From Natronoglomus mannanivorans (GTDB lineage: Archaea; Halobacteriota; Halobacteria; Halobacteriales; Natrialbaceae): a DNA stretch of 64,000 nucleotides. Every line of letters begins with the position of its first letter. Position 1 is the stretch's first letter. The translations under genes were made by a program, and so were the position numbers. The DNA lies in assembly GCA_025517485.1 (NCBI GenBank), contig JAOPKB010000008.1, forward strand, positions 1-64,000. The letters run 5' to 3'. A model generated the notes under the pieces. That model was not told the origin of the DNA and ran no database searches. It saw nothing but the letters and a program-made list of their open reading frames with translations. Shown piece by piece: positions 25,194-33,337 of the stretch.

Positions 25194-26454
25194 CACGAAC
25201 ACGAACACGAACGCGGATCCGGACGACGATTCGGGACCTCGAGTCACGGCGAGTGACGTTCGAGCGGCAGCCGAGCGGTTCGACGACGACTCGATCGTCC
25301 AGCGAACGCCAGTCGAGACCAGCCGCTCGCTCAGCCGAACGGTCGACGGCGACGTCCGACTCAAGATGGAACACCTCCAGCGCACCGGCTCGTTCAAACC
25401 CCGCGGGGCCTACAACAGGCTCCAGACCCTCGCAGCTCGCGACGACGTCGAACACGTCGTGGCCGCAAGCGCCGGCAACCACGCACAGGGTGTCGCACTG
25501 GCCGCCCGCAAGACCGGCCTCCCCGCGACGATCGTGATGCCGAAGAACGCCCCGCAGACGAAGATCGACGCCACGCGCGGCTACGGCGCCGAGGTCGTCC
25601 TCGAGGGGATCGACTTTCGGGCCGCCGTCGAGCACGCGCGAACGCTCGCCGATCGCGCGGAGACGGAGTTCGTCCACGCCTTCGACGATCCCGAGATCGT
25701 CGCGGGCAACGGCACCGTCGCGCTCGAGCTCGTCGAGGACGTCCCGGAGATGGAGACGGTGATCGTCCCCATCGGCGGCGGCGGCCTGATCGGCGGGATG
25801 GGTGCCGCGCTCGCGGCGGCCAGACCCGACGTTCGACTGATCGGCGTGCAGGCCGAGTCGGTGGCGACGGTGCCCGATAGCCTCCAGAAGGGGCGTCCGC
25901 AATCGCTCGAGGAAGGAACCACCATCGCGGACGGCATCGCGACCGGCGGCATCTCGGCGCTGACCTTCGAGTTGATCGACGCCCACGTCGACGAGGTCGT
26001 GACGGTGACCGACGAGGAACTCGCCCACGGCATCCTCGTCTTGCTCGAGCGGGCGAAACAACTCGTCGAGGGCGCCGGCGCGGCCCCCGTAGCCGCGCTG
26101 TTGAGCGGACGGATCGACGTCGCCGACGAGACGGCCGTCGCCGTCCTCTCGGGGGGAAACCTCGATCTCACGATGCTCGATACGCTCCTGACCTACGAGC
26201 TCACGGCCCGCAGCCAGCACATCCGACTCGAGGTGCGGATTCGGGACGAACCGGGCGTGATGCAGGAGCTCTCGGGGATCATCGCGGAGCTGGGTGCCAA
26301 CATCCGGGCCGTCGACCACGTGCGGTCGGACGACCGACTCGACGTTGGCCAGGCGTTTCTCGAGTTCGTCGTCGAGACGAGCGGTCGCGGTCACGCCGAC
26401 GCCATTCGAGAGCAGATCACCGAGCACGGGTACGAGGTCGAGCGGGTGAACTGA
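25186..26454 (+). CDS. ilvA: Threonine dehydratase (threonine ammonia-lyase) with ACT domain
   Basis: 422 residues from ATG 25186; in-frame GTGs at 25009, 25054 and 25144 are alternatives. A fold-type II PLP enzyme: MEHLQRTGSFKPRGAYNRLQ contains the Schiff-base Lys, AASAGNHAQGVALAARKTGL binds the phosphate-side loop, and IPIGGGGLIGGMG is the Gly-rich phosphate cradle. The C-terminal ~75 residues (IRLEVRIRDEPGVMQELSGI onward) form an ACT regulatory domain. It deaminates threonine/serine through an enamine. The next gene follows after 30 bases, probably co-transcribed. A TNTNTNTN-type repeat tract covers the start. A catabolic L-threonine/serine role fits the island, and RidA is encoded 11 kb away. 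Confidence 0.92.
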   Translation: MGNTNTNTNADPDDDSGPRVTASDVRAAAERFDDDSIVQRTPVETSRSLSRTVDGDVRLKMEHLQRTGSFKPRGAYNRLQTLAARDDVEHVVAASAGNHAQGVALAARKTGLPATIVMPKNAPQTKIDATRGYGAEVVLEGIDFRAAVEHARTLADRAETEFVHAFDDPEIVAGNGTVALELVEDVPEMETVIVPIGGGGLIGGMGAALAAARPDVRLIGVQAESVATVPDSLQKGRPQSLEEGTTIADGIATGGISALTFELIDAHVDEVVTVTDEELAHGILVLLERAKQLVEGAGAAPVAALLSGRIDVADETAVAVLSGGNLDLTMLDTLLTYELTARSQHIRLEVRIRDEPGVMQELSGIIAELGANIRAVDHVRSDDRLDVGQAFLEFVVETSGRGHADAIREQITEHGYEVERVN

Positions 26455-26484
26455 GGAGGCGGAGTCGAATCCGATACAATACAC

Positions 26485-27507
26485 ATGACACAGACAGACA
26501 CACACACGGAGAACCCGACCGTCGTCTTCACCGACGTCGAGACGGTCGAAATCGAGAATCGCGCGATCCCGGAGCCGGGATCGGACCAGGTACTGATCAG
26601 CACGGATCGGACGCTCGTGAGCACCGGGACGGAACTCACCGTCCTCTCGGGGGACGTCCCGCCGGGGTCGGCGTGGGACGATCACATCGAGTATCCGTTC
26701 ACGCCGGGTTACAACAACGTGGGAACGGTCGTCGAGACCGGCGCGGACGTCGAGGGCGTCGAGGAGGGCCAGCGGGTCGCAACCTACGGCTCTCACGCGG
26801 CGTACGTCTGTTCGGACGCCGAGGCGTGTCGCCCTATTCCCGACGGCGTGAGCGACGACGAGGCGGTCTTCTTCACCATCGCCGAGATCGTCATGAACGG
26901 CGTCCGGCGCAGCGATCTCACCTGGGGCGAACACGCGGGGGTCTACGGACTCGGATTGCTCGGCCAACTCGCCGTCCGCGTCTCGCAGGCCGCCGGCGCT
27001 CGCCCCGTCGTCGGGCTCGACGTCGCCCAGTCGCGCCTCGAGTACCTGCCCGACGCACCCGGTGTCACTGGCGCGAACCCGCTCGAAGACGACGCCGAGG
27101 CGGTCGTCCGCGAGGCCACCGGCGGCTCGCTCGCGGACGTGGTCTTCGAGGTGACGGGCAATCCGGACGTCATCACCGACGAACTCGAGGTGTTGCGCGA
27201 GCAGGGGCGGTTCGTCGTGTTGAGCAGCCCGCGCGGGGAGACGTCCTTCGACTTTCACGACCACTGTAACTCGCCGAGTTACACCATCGTCGGCGCGCAC
27301 AACTCCTCGCATCCGTCGGTCGCGACGCCCGCAAATCCGTGGACCCAGCACCGTCACGCGGGGCTCTTTTTCGAGTACGTCGCCGACGGTTCCCTCGAGG
27401 TCGAGTCGCTGGTCAGTCACCGTGAATCCGTCACGGAGGCGCCCGGACTCTACGAGACGTTGCTCGCCGACCGGACCGACGCGATGGGTGTCGTCCTCGA
27501 GTGGTAA
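26485..27507 (+). CDS. MDR-superfamily dehydrogenase lacking zinc ligands
   Basis: A 340-residue medium-chain dehydrogenase/reductase. The N-terminal GroES-like half has STGTELTVLSG where zinc enzymes have a Cys-containing GICGTD motif, and PGYNNVGTVVETG instead of GHE. No four-Cys structural lobe is present. The Rossmann half has YGLGLLGQLAVRVSQAAGAR and VVGLD. Zinc-independent, NAD(P)-linked members of this BchC/sorbitol-dehydrogenase-like branch are known. Co-transcription with ilvA (30-base gap) is likely. A T-run at 27520-27524 could terminate the transcript. Confidence 0.82.
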   Translation: MTQTDTHTENPTVVFTDVETVEIENRAIPEPGSDQVLISTDRTLVSTGTELTVLSGDVPPGSAWDDHIEYPFTPGYNNVGTVVETGADVEGVEEGQRVATYGSHAAYVCSDAEACRPIPDGVSDDEAVFFTIAEIVMNGVRRSDLTWGEHAGVYGLGLLGQLAVRVSQAAGARPVVGLDVAQSRLEYLPDAPGVTGANPLEDDAEAVVREATGGSLADVVFEVTGNPDVITDELEVLREQGRFVVLSSPRGETSFDFHDHCNSPSYTIVGAHNSSHPSVATPANPWTQHRHAGLFFEYVADGSLEVESLVSHRESVTEAPGLYETLLADRTDAMGVVLEW

Positions 27508-27518
27508 GTGCGGTCACA

Positions 27519-27525
27519 GTTTTTC
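27519..27525 (+). terminator. T-rich terminator after the MDR dehydrogenase
   Basis: GTTTTTC starts 12 bases after the stop codon. Oligo-T without a strong hairpin is the usual haloarchaeal terminator form. Confidence 0.4.
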
Positions 27526-27625
27526 CCGTTCGGTAGTCCGTGTTTCAGGCTAGATCCGACTCTCGGTCGCCGACCGTCCGGTGTTCAGTTCGCGTGCGAG
27601 TAGAAACGAAACCGGTTTGGAGACC

Positions 27626-28258
27626 TTACAGGACGAGCGGGGAGGCGATCCAGAGCAGACAGACGAGCGTCGGCACCGCGCTAATGTAGAGCGCTTCTCG
27701 CATGTCGACGTCGCTGATTCGTTCGACGACGAGCGCCCAGAGGTAGCCGCTGTAGAGGACGAACGGGATCGCGAGCACCGTTCCGACGAGGAATGCCGGC
27801 TCCGAGAGCGCCGCGTCCGTGTACGCGTTGTAGGACGCCTGCTGGAACTCGAAGGCGGAAAAGGACGGCTCTGCCGGCGGCGTCGCGTCACGGAGTGCGT
27901 ACAGCAGTCCGGCGCTCTGGACGAGTCCGGCGCCGATCAGCGGCGCGAGCCCCCACCCGGTGAGTCGGAAGAGCAATTCCGGCGGGAAGTAGCCCTCGAA
28001 GAATCTGGCGATGAAGTAGATCCCGATCGTCACGACGCCCCAGAGGGCGAACGGAATCAGGAGGTTGACGACGGTCTGGACCCAGATGACCTGGTTGACG
28101 TGCTGGAGTTCTTCGCCGAGGAGCACGTAGTTCCCGACGTGCTGGAGGGAGAACGCAATACCGACGGCCAGAGCGAGGAGGCTCTGTGTTCCGATCCCGG
28201 GGTACTTCGACTGTCGATCGACGAATGCCTGTGGATCGGTGGCTAATCTCGCGATCAT
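27626..28258 (-). CDS. Yip1-like multi-pass membrane protein
   Basis: 210 residues from ATG 28258, with TATA-like AATGTATACG at 28284-28293. About five hydrophobic helices: LLALAVGIAFSLQHVGNYVL, VVNLLIPFALWGVVTIGIYF, LAPLIGAGLVQSAGLLYALR, FLVGTVLAIPFVLYSGYLWA and ALYISAVPTLVCLLWIASPL. The pattern (soluble N-terminal PDPxxF-like segment, here TDPQAFVD, then five helices) resembles Yip1-domain proteins common in haloarchaea. The function in archaea is unknown. Confidence 0.7.
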   Translation of the reverse strand: MIARLATDPQAFVDRQSKYPGIGTQSLLALAVGIAFSLQHVGNYVLLGEELQHVNQVIWVQTVVNLLIPFALWGVVTIGIYFIARFFEGYFPPELLFRLTGWGLAPLIGAGLVQSAGLLYALRDATPPAEPSFSAFEFQQASYNAYTDAALSEPAFLVGTVLAIPFVLYSGYLWALVVERISDVDMREALYISAVPTLVCLLWIASPLVL

Positions 28259-28557
28259 TAGGCTACTGTGCACAAGCCACGCTCGTATACATTGCGGTTT
28301 CATTCTCGCAATTTCGGCCTAAAAATTCTCTCGACAATTGAACGGACTGGTGTCGCATAGACTATGCACGAGGCCGCGTCCCGCGTTCGTATCCGCCGTG
28401 ACGAGCCATATTGGTCTCGCTCCGGGAGTTATCGTCGGGGTCGTGCTCTCGAGTCCCCCGCCGTGACCGCCCCGGGTGTTTCGTATCGCTCGGTGCCGTC
28501 TCTCGGCGCGGCCGACTCGTGAAAACAGTTATGTGGGTGTGACTGCCTCTCATATGC

Positions 28558-28803
28558 ATGGCGACAGAAACAGTGACTGATCCGAACTCGAGTGAGAGCA
28601 CGGTCGGTGACCTCGTAAGCGACTACGCGGTCGTCTTCTATCCGCTGGTATTCGGGATCTCGTTGATCGCGCTCGGTTGGCTCTTCGAACTCGTCGGACG
28701 GGGGACCGAAGCCGGTGTATCGGCGGCTGCCGGTATTATCATCTGCGGTATTACCGTGGTCGTCTACGCGATCTTCTGGGCGCTCGGCCGGTTTGGCCAT
28801 TGA
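28558..28803 (+). CDS. Small two-helix membrane protein
   Basis: 81 residues: a polar N-terminus (MATETVTDPNSSESTVGDLV) followed by two membrane helices (YPLVFGISLIALGWLFELVG and AAGIIICGITVVVYAIFWAL). A TTATG-type box near 28527 fits a leaderless start. No motif was recognised. It lies just upstream of the ABC importer operon but has its own promoter. Confidence 0.62.
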   Translation: MATETVTDPNSSESTVGDLVSDYAVVFYPLVFGISLIALGWLFELVGRGTEAGVSAAAGIIICGITVVVYAIFWALGRFGH

Positions 28804-28905
28804 GGAACTCACTCTCGCTTCGGACTCCGTCCTCGACGTTTCGTCTCGAGGATACCTGCTTCCGAAACAGACAGTATGATCATTTGGCTCACACGAACAG
28901 GAAGC

Positions 28906-28914
28906 TTTAATATA
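28906..28914 (+). promoter_or_regulatory. TATA box of the ABC importer binding-protein gene
   Basis: TTTAATATA, a strong match, is about 35 bases upstream of the ATG at 28945. It implies a leader of around 9 bases. Confidence 0.65.
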
Positions 28915-28944
28915 GCCGATTAACACCATTACACCGTAACACCC

Positions 28945-30936
28945 ATGCGAAAATCTAGCAAGATTCCCGAGTCTATCGACTCGGCGGAATCCAACACAAT
29001 TAATCGACGTAAATGGCTGGCGCTTACCGGAGCGGGTGCTGCCGGTATGCTGGCTGGTTGTTTCGGGGGAGACGATGACGACGGCAACGGTAACGGCAAT
29101 GGCAATGGCAACGGGAACGGAGACGGCAACGGCAACGGGGACGACCCGCTCGTGCGAGACGAGTTCGTCACCACCCACCTCGGTTCCCAGGAAGACGTTC
29201 AGTTCAACCCACACAACACGACACTCGCACCGGAGTGGGACCTCACTCACGCGGTGTTCACCCAAACCGTCACCGAATCGCGAACGCACGGGACGTTCTA
29301 TCCAGTCGGACTCAGCGACTGGGAGATCGAACCCGAGCAGATGACCGTCGAGATCCTCGACGGTCTCACCTGGCACAACGGCGATCAGGTCACGGCGGAG
29401 GACTTCGTCCGTCGACTGCGGATCGGCTGGTACGCACCCTGGTCCAGTGGCTTCTCCGTGATGCCGGAGAACTACATCGAAGACCCCGAGGACATCTACG
29501 TCGAGGACGACAGGACGGCAGTCGTCGAATTCGACCGCGTGTACAACCCGATCATCATCCAGAACGATCTCCTCTCGGGGACGTTCTCCCACCACGAGGA
29601 ACACTTCGGCGAGTACGACGAGCGACTCGAAGACGCCACTTCCGACGACGAGATCAACGACGTTCTCGAGGATCTGGGCTCGTTCAACCTTCGCGATCCG
29701 GAACCGTACGCGTCCGGACCGTTCGAGTTCTCGGATATCGGCACACAGGGGGTCTTCATGGAGAAGTACGACGACTACCCGATGGCCGAGATCCAGCAGA
29801 ACCTCGAGGACAACTACGACGAGATCGACCTCTCGGACTACCCCGACGAACTGAACTTCGACTCGCAGTTCCACCAGCTCTTCGGCGACCGACAGTCGCT
29901 CAGTCAAGCCGGCCGCACGGGCGACCTCGACGGCGGTGACGGCTTCGAGATCACCTCCGAGAGCGACCTCCAGGAGTTCCCCGACTTCGCGGACTTCAAC
30001 CCGATCGTCTCCGGGTGGACGGACTCGTTCGTCTTCAACTGGGTCGACGGCGAACACGCGGACATGTGGCGCGACGCCCGCGTCCGGAAGGCCTTCGCAC
30101 ACATCCTCAACTTCGAGGGCATCAGCAACCAGTATCACGGCGAGTACGGCTACATCGACCGCATGTTCAGCGGCACGTCGCCGCCGATGCGCGACCCCTA
30201 CCTCTCCGAGGAATTCCTCGACGGCCTCCAGACCTACGAACAGGACGAGGCCCGCGCCGAGGAACTCCTCGAGGACGCCGGCCTCCAGAAGGACGACGGC
30301 CAGTGGTACAAGCCCGACGGCGAGGCTTTCGAGGTCGACTGGGCGGCACCGTCGACGGTCCAGTGGCAGATCGACGGCATGGAGTACGCCGCATCGAACC
30401 TGACCCAGTTCGGGATCGAATCGAACGTCAACGTCATCGAAGGGACGACGTTCTTCGGCCAGACCATCCCGCAACTCGACTACGAACTCTCGCGGGGCTT
30501 CATCGGCTTCGAGAACGTCGTCAACGGCTGGGACCTCACCTGGAAACGCTACGACGGCGAGAACCAGGAGGAAGAACCGTTCTCCTACTACCTGCAGGAA
30601 CCGTACGGCGAACCCGGCCTCGAGGTGCCGCCGATCGGCGAACCGGACAGCAGCGACACCATCGAGGTCGATCCGGTCGAACTGGTCGACGAACTCGAGC
30701 AGACCGTCGACGACGAGCGCATCACCGAGATCAGCGAGACGCTCTCGTGGACGTTCAACCAGACGGTGCCCAAACTCCCCGGCTCGGCCGGCGTCTACGG
30801 CTGGTACATGACCGAACGATGGAACTACCCCAACGACTACGGCGAGGACCCGCTCGCGGGCCTCATGCCGTTTACGTACTCGCTCCCGCAGATCGGCGCG
30901 ATCTCGGCCAAACGCGAGAGCGAGTTCGACTACTAG
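28945..30936 (+). CDS. ABC transporter substrate-binding lipoprotein, peptide/oligosaccharide (SBP family 5)
   Basis: A 663-residue protein with a Tat signal and lipobox (NRRKWLALTGAGAAGMLAGC). A Gly/Asn repeat linker (encoded by six-base repeats near 29080-29140) is followed by the family-5 solute-binding fold. Signatures include VEILDGLTWHNGDQVTAEDF, AVVEFDRVYNP, RDARVRKAFAHILNFEGIS and RAEELLEDAGLQKDDGQWY. Family 5 proteins bind di/oligopeptides, but some archaeal members bind oligosaccharides. In this glycan-degrading island a sugar ligand is plausible. It heads the importer cluster and is separated by 270 bases and an internal promoter from the permeases. Confidence 0.92.
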   Translation: MRKSSKIPESIDSAESNTINRRKWLALTGAGAAGMLAGCFGGDDDDGNGNGNGNGNGNGDGNGNGDDPLVRDEFVTTHLGSQEDVQFNPHNTTLAPEWDLTHAVFTQTVTESRTHGTFYPVGLSDWEIEPEQMTVEILDGLTWHNGDQVTAEDFVRRLRIGWYAPWSSGFSVMPENYIEDPEDIYVEDDRTAVVEFDRVYNPIIIQNDLLSGTFSHHEEHFGEYDERLEDATSDDEINDVLEDLGSFNLRDPEPYASGPFEFSDIGTQGVFMEKYDDYPMAEIQQNLEDNYDEIDLSDYPDELNFDSQFHQLFGDRQSLSQAGRTGDLDGGDGFEITSESDLQEFPDFADFNPIVSGWTDSFVFNWVDGEHADMWRDARVRKAFAHILNFEGISNQYHGEYGYIDRMFSGTSPPMRDPYLSEEFLDGLQTYEQDEARAEELLEDAGLQKDDGQWYKPDGEAFEVDWAAPSTVQWQIDGMEYAASNLTQFGIESNVNVIEGTTFFGQTIPQLDYELSRGFIGFENVVNGWDLTWKRYDGENQEEEPFSYYLQEPYGEPGLEVPPIGEPDSSDTIEVDPVELVDELEQTVDDERITEISETLSWTFNQTVPKLPGSAGVYGWYMTERWNYPNDYGEDPLAGLMPFTYSLPQIGAISAKRESEFDY

Positions 30937-31022
30937 TCGCGTCCCGGAACTGTCGTCTTTTCCGGACCGTTAGCGTATCGTCTTCGATATTCTATGGCCA
31001 GTCTCTGAACAATATGAACACA

Positions 31023-31031
31023 AATTATAAG
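31023..31031 (+). promoter_or_regulatory. TATA box upstream of the permease genes
   Basis: AATTATAAG is centred 30 bases before an ATG at 31057 (micro-ORF) and 180 bases before the permease ATG. It implies separate transcription of the permease-ATPase genes. Confidence 0.6.
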
Positions 31032-31056
31032 CCGATGGGGGAATTGCTAAATTAGC

Positions 31057-31203
31057 ATGATAGGTTCGAGGAGTCGACCGCCTCGATCGAGCGGCTCGAT
31101 CGAGTGCACCACTACCGATACCGGTACCAGTCTCGGTCTCAGTCTCAGTACGGGGACGAGTACGAACACACGGACGGGTACACGGCGTTCACAACCACTG
31201 TAA
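31057..31203 (+). CDS. Leader micro-ORF (48 codons) abutting the permease start, possible
   Basis: A Ser/Thr/Arg-rich frame, MIGSRSRPPRSSGSIECTTT and onward. It begins at the expected transcription start and stops (TAA 31201-31203) three bases before, and in frame with, the permease ATG 31207. The spacing suggests termination-reinitiation coupling. The low-complexity composition argues against a folded product. Confidence 0.35.
   Translation: MIGSRSRPPRSSGSIECTTTDTGTSLGLSLSTGTSTNTRTGTRRSQPL
31082..31104. repeat. 10-bp hairpin in the permease leader
   Basis: CTCGATCGAG-CGG-CTCGATCGAG is a self-complementary decamer repeated with a 3-base loop. In RNA it gives a stable GC-rich hairpin between the binding-protein and permease genes. 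It may stabilise, process or attenuate the transcript. Confidence 0.5.
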
Positions 31204-31206
31204 GAC

Positions 31207-32214
31207 ATGGTTTCGACACAGTACTTCATCAAACGCACCGCGATGGCCGTCGTGACGTTTTTCGTCGTGATCTCGCTCACGTTCGCGATGATCCGTCTCA
31301 TGCCGGGCGGTCCACTGGACTACATCCAGTCACAGATGGCCGCCGCCGGACAGGCACCGGGAGAGATCGCAGCCGAGGTCGAACGATTTTCGTCGATCAA
31401 CCCGCAGGAACCGCTCTGGCAACAGTACCTCACGTACATGGCGAACACGCTTCAGGGGAACCTGGGCGAGTCGATGTGGTACAACGACCCGGTCGCCGAG
31501 ATCCTCGGCAACGCGATGCCGTGGACGATCTTCGTCTCGATCATCTCGATGATCCTCATCTACCTCATCGGCATCAGCATGGGCGCGTTCATGGCCTACG
31601 TCGAGGGCAGTCGCTTCGACGTCTCCTGGTCGACCGTCTCCATCCTGCTCACGTCAGTTCCGTTCTACGTGATCGCCGTGGTCCTGCTCTGGTACCTCGG
31701 ATACAACCTCGAGTGGTTCCCGACGAGCGGCCACTACGGTCGCGGGGTCGAGGAAGGGTTCAACTGGGAGTTCATCTCGAGTGTGATGCACCACGGGGCC
31801 TTGCCGATCGCCTCGCTCACCCTCGCCGGGTTCGGTGCGACCGCGCTCGCAATGCGCGGGAACGCGATCCAGATTCTGGGGGAAGACTACCTCAGGGTCG
31901 CTCGGCTTCGGGCGCTCTCCCAGCGCCGGATCGCGCTCCGGTACGTCGCCCGCAACGCAGTGTTGCCGATGTACACGTCGATGATGATCTCTCTCGGCTC
32001 GCTGTTCGGGAGCTCCATCATCTTAGAGCAGATCTTCCAGTATCCCGGCGTGGGATACTTCATGTACCGAGCGATAAGTGCCCGTGACTATCCGTTGATG
32101 ATGGGGACGTTCCTCTTCATCACCGCGGGTGTGATCATCGGCGTCTACATCGCCGATCTCACGTACGGATACGTCGATCCCCGAGCGGGGAGTGGTGATC
32201 GTGAAGCCTTCTAA
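31207..32214 (+). CDS. ABC importer permease, DppB/OppB type
   Basis: A 335-residue inner-membrane permease with six helices. It begins MVSTQYFIKRTAMAVVTFFV and has the DppB N-terminal signature (MIRLMPGGPLDYIQ). The EAA loop that contacts the ATPases is EDYLRVARLRALSQRRIALR, and the C-terminal IILEQIFQYPGVGYFMYRAI is typical. It pairs with the next gene, whose start overlaps its end by 23 bases. Confidence 0.94.
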   Translation: MVSTQYFIKRTAMAVVTFFVVISLTFAMIRLMPGGPLDYIQSQMAAAGQAPGEIAAEVERFSSINPQEPLWQQYLTYMANTLQGNLGESMWYNDPVAEILGNAMPWTIFVSIISMILIYLIGISMGAFMAYVEGSRFDVSWSTVSILLTSVPFYVIAVVLLWYLGYNLEWFPTSGHYGRGVEEGFNWEFISSVMHHGALPIASLTLAGFGATALAMRGNAIQILGEDYLRVARLRALSQRRIALRYVARNAVLPMYTSMMISLGSLFGSSIILEQIFQYPGVGYFMYRAISARDYPLMMGTFLFITAGVIIGVYIADLTYGYVDPRAGSGDREAF

Positions 32215-33334
32215 CGACGACGACGGCGGTACCGACAGCACGACCGGCGACGCCACCGACGAGCGCTTCGACGAGTGGACGCGGGCCGAGACCGACGGCG
32301 GCAGCGTCTCACGTGACCCGTCGCAGTCGCCGTTCGACATCGTCTCCGACGTCGAACAGACACGTTCGGAGCGCTACCGGATGGTCCTCGACTCGATGAT
32401 CGTCGCGCCGGGGAAGATTCTCTGGAACGACTGGCGTGCTAAGCTCGGATTCTTGATCACGTTCGCCTTCGTCCTCATCGGCACCGTCGGCGTCTGGTAC
32501 GTCGATCGATCGTTCGCCGACGACGGAGAGATACTCCTCCGTCCGTTCGAGACGTGGGCCCATCCGCTCGGCACCGACAGTATGGGCCGTGACATCCTCA
32601 GCGAGCTCGTCCACGCGACGCCGGCCATGCTCGAGATGATGTTCGCCGGTGCGCTGTTCTCGATGGGGATGGCTGTCTTCTGGGGCGTGTTCTCCGGATA
32701 CAAGGGCGGCTCCGTCGATCGGTTCATGATGGCCGTCGCAGACATCATGATGACGATTCCCGGGCTCCCGCTCGTGGTCGTCCTCGCGGCGATCCTCGAT
32801 CCGAGCAGTCCTTGGATGATCGGGATCATCGTCGTGGTCAACGCCTGGGCCGGATTCGCACGCGCGCTCCGGTCGGAGGTCCTGAAGCTGCGCCACGAGT
32901 CCTACGTGGAGGCCTCACGGACTATCGGCATCGCCGTCCCGGCGATTCTCGTCAAGGACATCCTCCCGAACGTCATGCCGCTGATCGTCGTGAACTTCGT
33001 CACGACGGCGCGAAACGTGATCATGATGGCGGTCGGGTTGTACTTCCTCGGATTGCTGCCCAACACCGGGCCCAACTGGGGAATGATGTTACAGACCGCC
33101 TACGGGCAGGGTGGTGTGTACAGACCCGATCTGTTCCACTGGTTCTACGCGCCCATGGTGACGATCGTCATCCTGTCGCTGGGACTGTTGTTACTCGGTC
33201 AGGGACTCGATCGGATCTTCAACCCACGAATCCGAGCCCGGCACGCCAAACACACTGGCGGTGGCGACTCGGACGCCGACGGCGAAGACGAGGAATCGAC
33301 GTCGAACGAGCAGTACAATCGAGGAGGACTGTAA
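32192..33334 (+). CDS. ABC importer permease, DppC/OppC type
   Basis: 380 residues from GTG 32192, overlapping the DppB-like gene. A long hydrophilic acidic N-terminus (~60 residues) precedes the DppC core: HPLGTDSMGRDILSELVHAT, then helices, and the EAA loop LRHESYVEASRTIGIAVPAI. The C-terminal IVILSLGLLLLGQGLDRIFN is the family hallmark, followed by an acidic tail (GGGDSDADGEDEEST). It forms the transmembrane pore with the preceding permease. Confidence 0.93.
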   Translation: MVIVKPSNDDDGGTDSTTGDATDERFDEWTRAETDGGSVSRDPSQSPFDIVSDVEQTRSERYRMVLDSMIVAPGKILWNDWRAKLGFLITFAFVLIGTVGVWYVDRSFADDGEILLRPFETWAHPLGTDSMGRDILSELVHATPAMLEMMFAGALFSMGMAVFWGVFSGYKGGSVDRFMMAVADIMMTIPGLPLVVVLAAILDPSSPWMIGIIVVVNAWAGFARALRSEVLKLRHESYVEASRTIGIAVPAILVKDILPNVMPLIVVNFVTTARNVIMMAVGLYFLGLLPNTGPNWGMMLQTAYGQGGVYRPDLFHWFYAPMVTIVILSLGLLLLGQGLDRIFNPRIRARHAKHTGGGDSDADGEDEESTSNEQYNRGGL

Positions 33335-33337
33335 CCC

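Noticed and set aside
24997..27420. 807-codon minus-strand frame
   Set aside because: Antisense to ilvA and the MDR gene, which show full enzyme signatures. Its Arg/Val/Asp-rich composition is that of an antisense shadow.
28429..30474. 681-codon minus-strand frame
   Set aside because: Antisense to the SBP gene, which has a clear Tat/lipobox and family-5 motifs. No independent promoter or motif.
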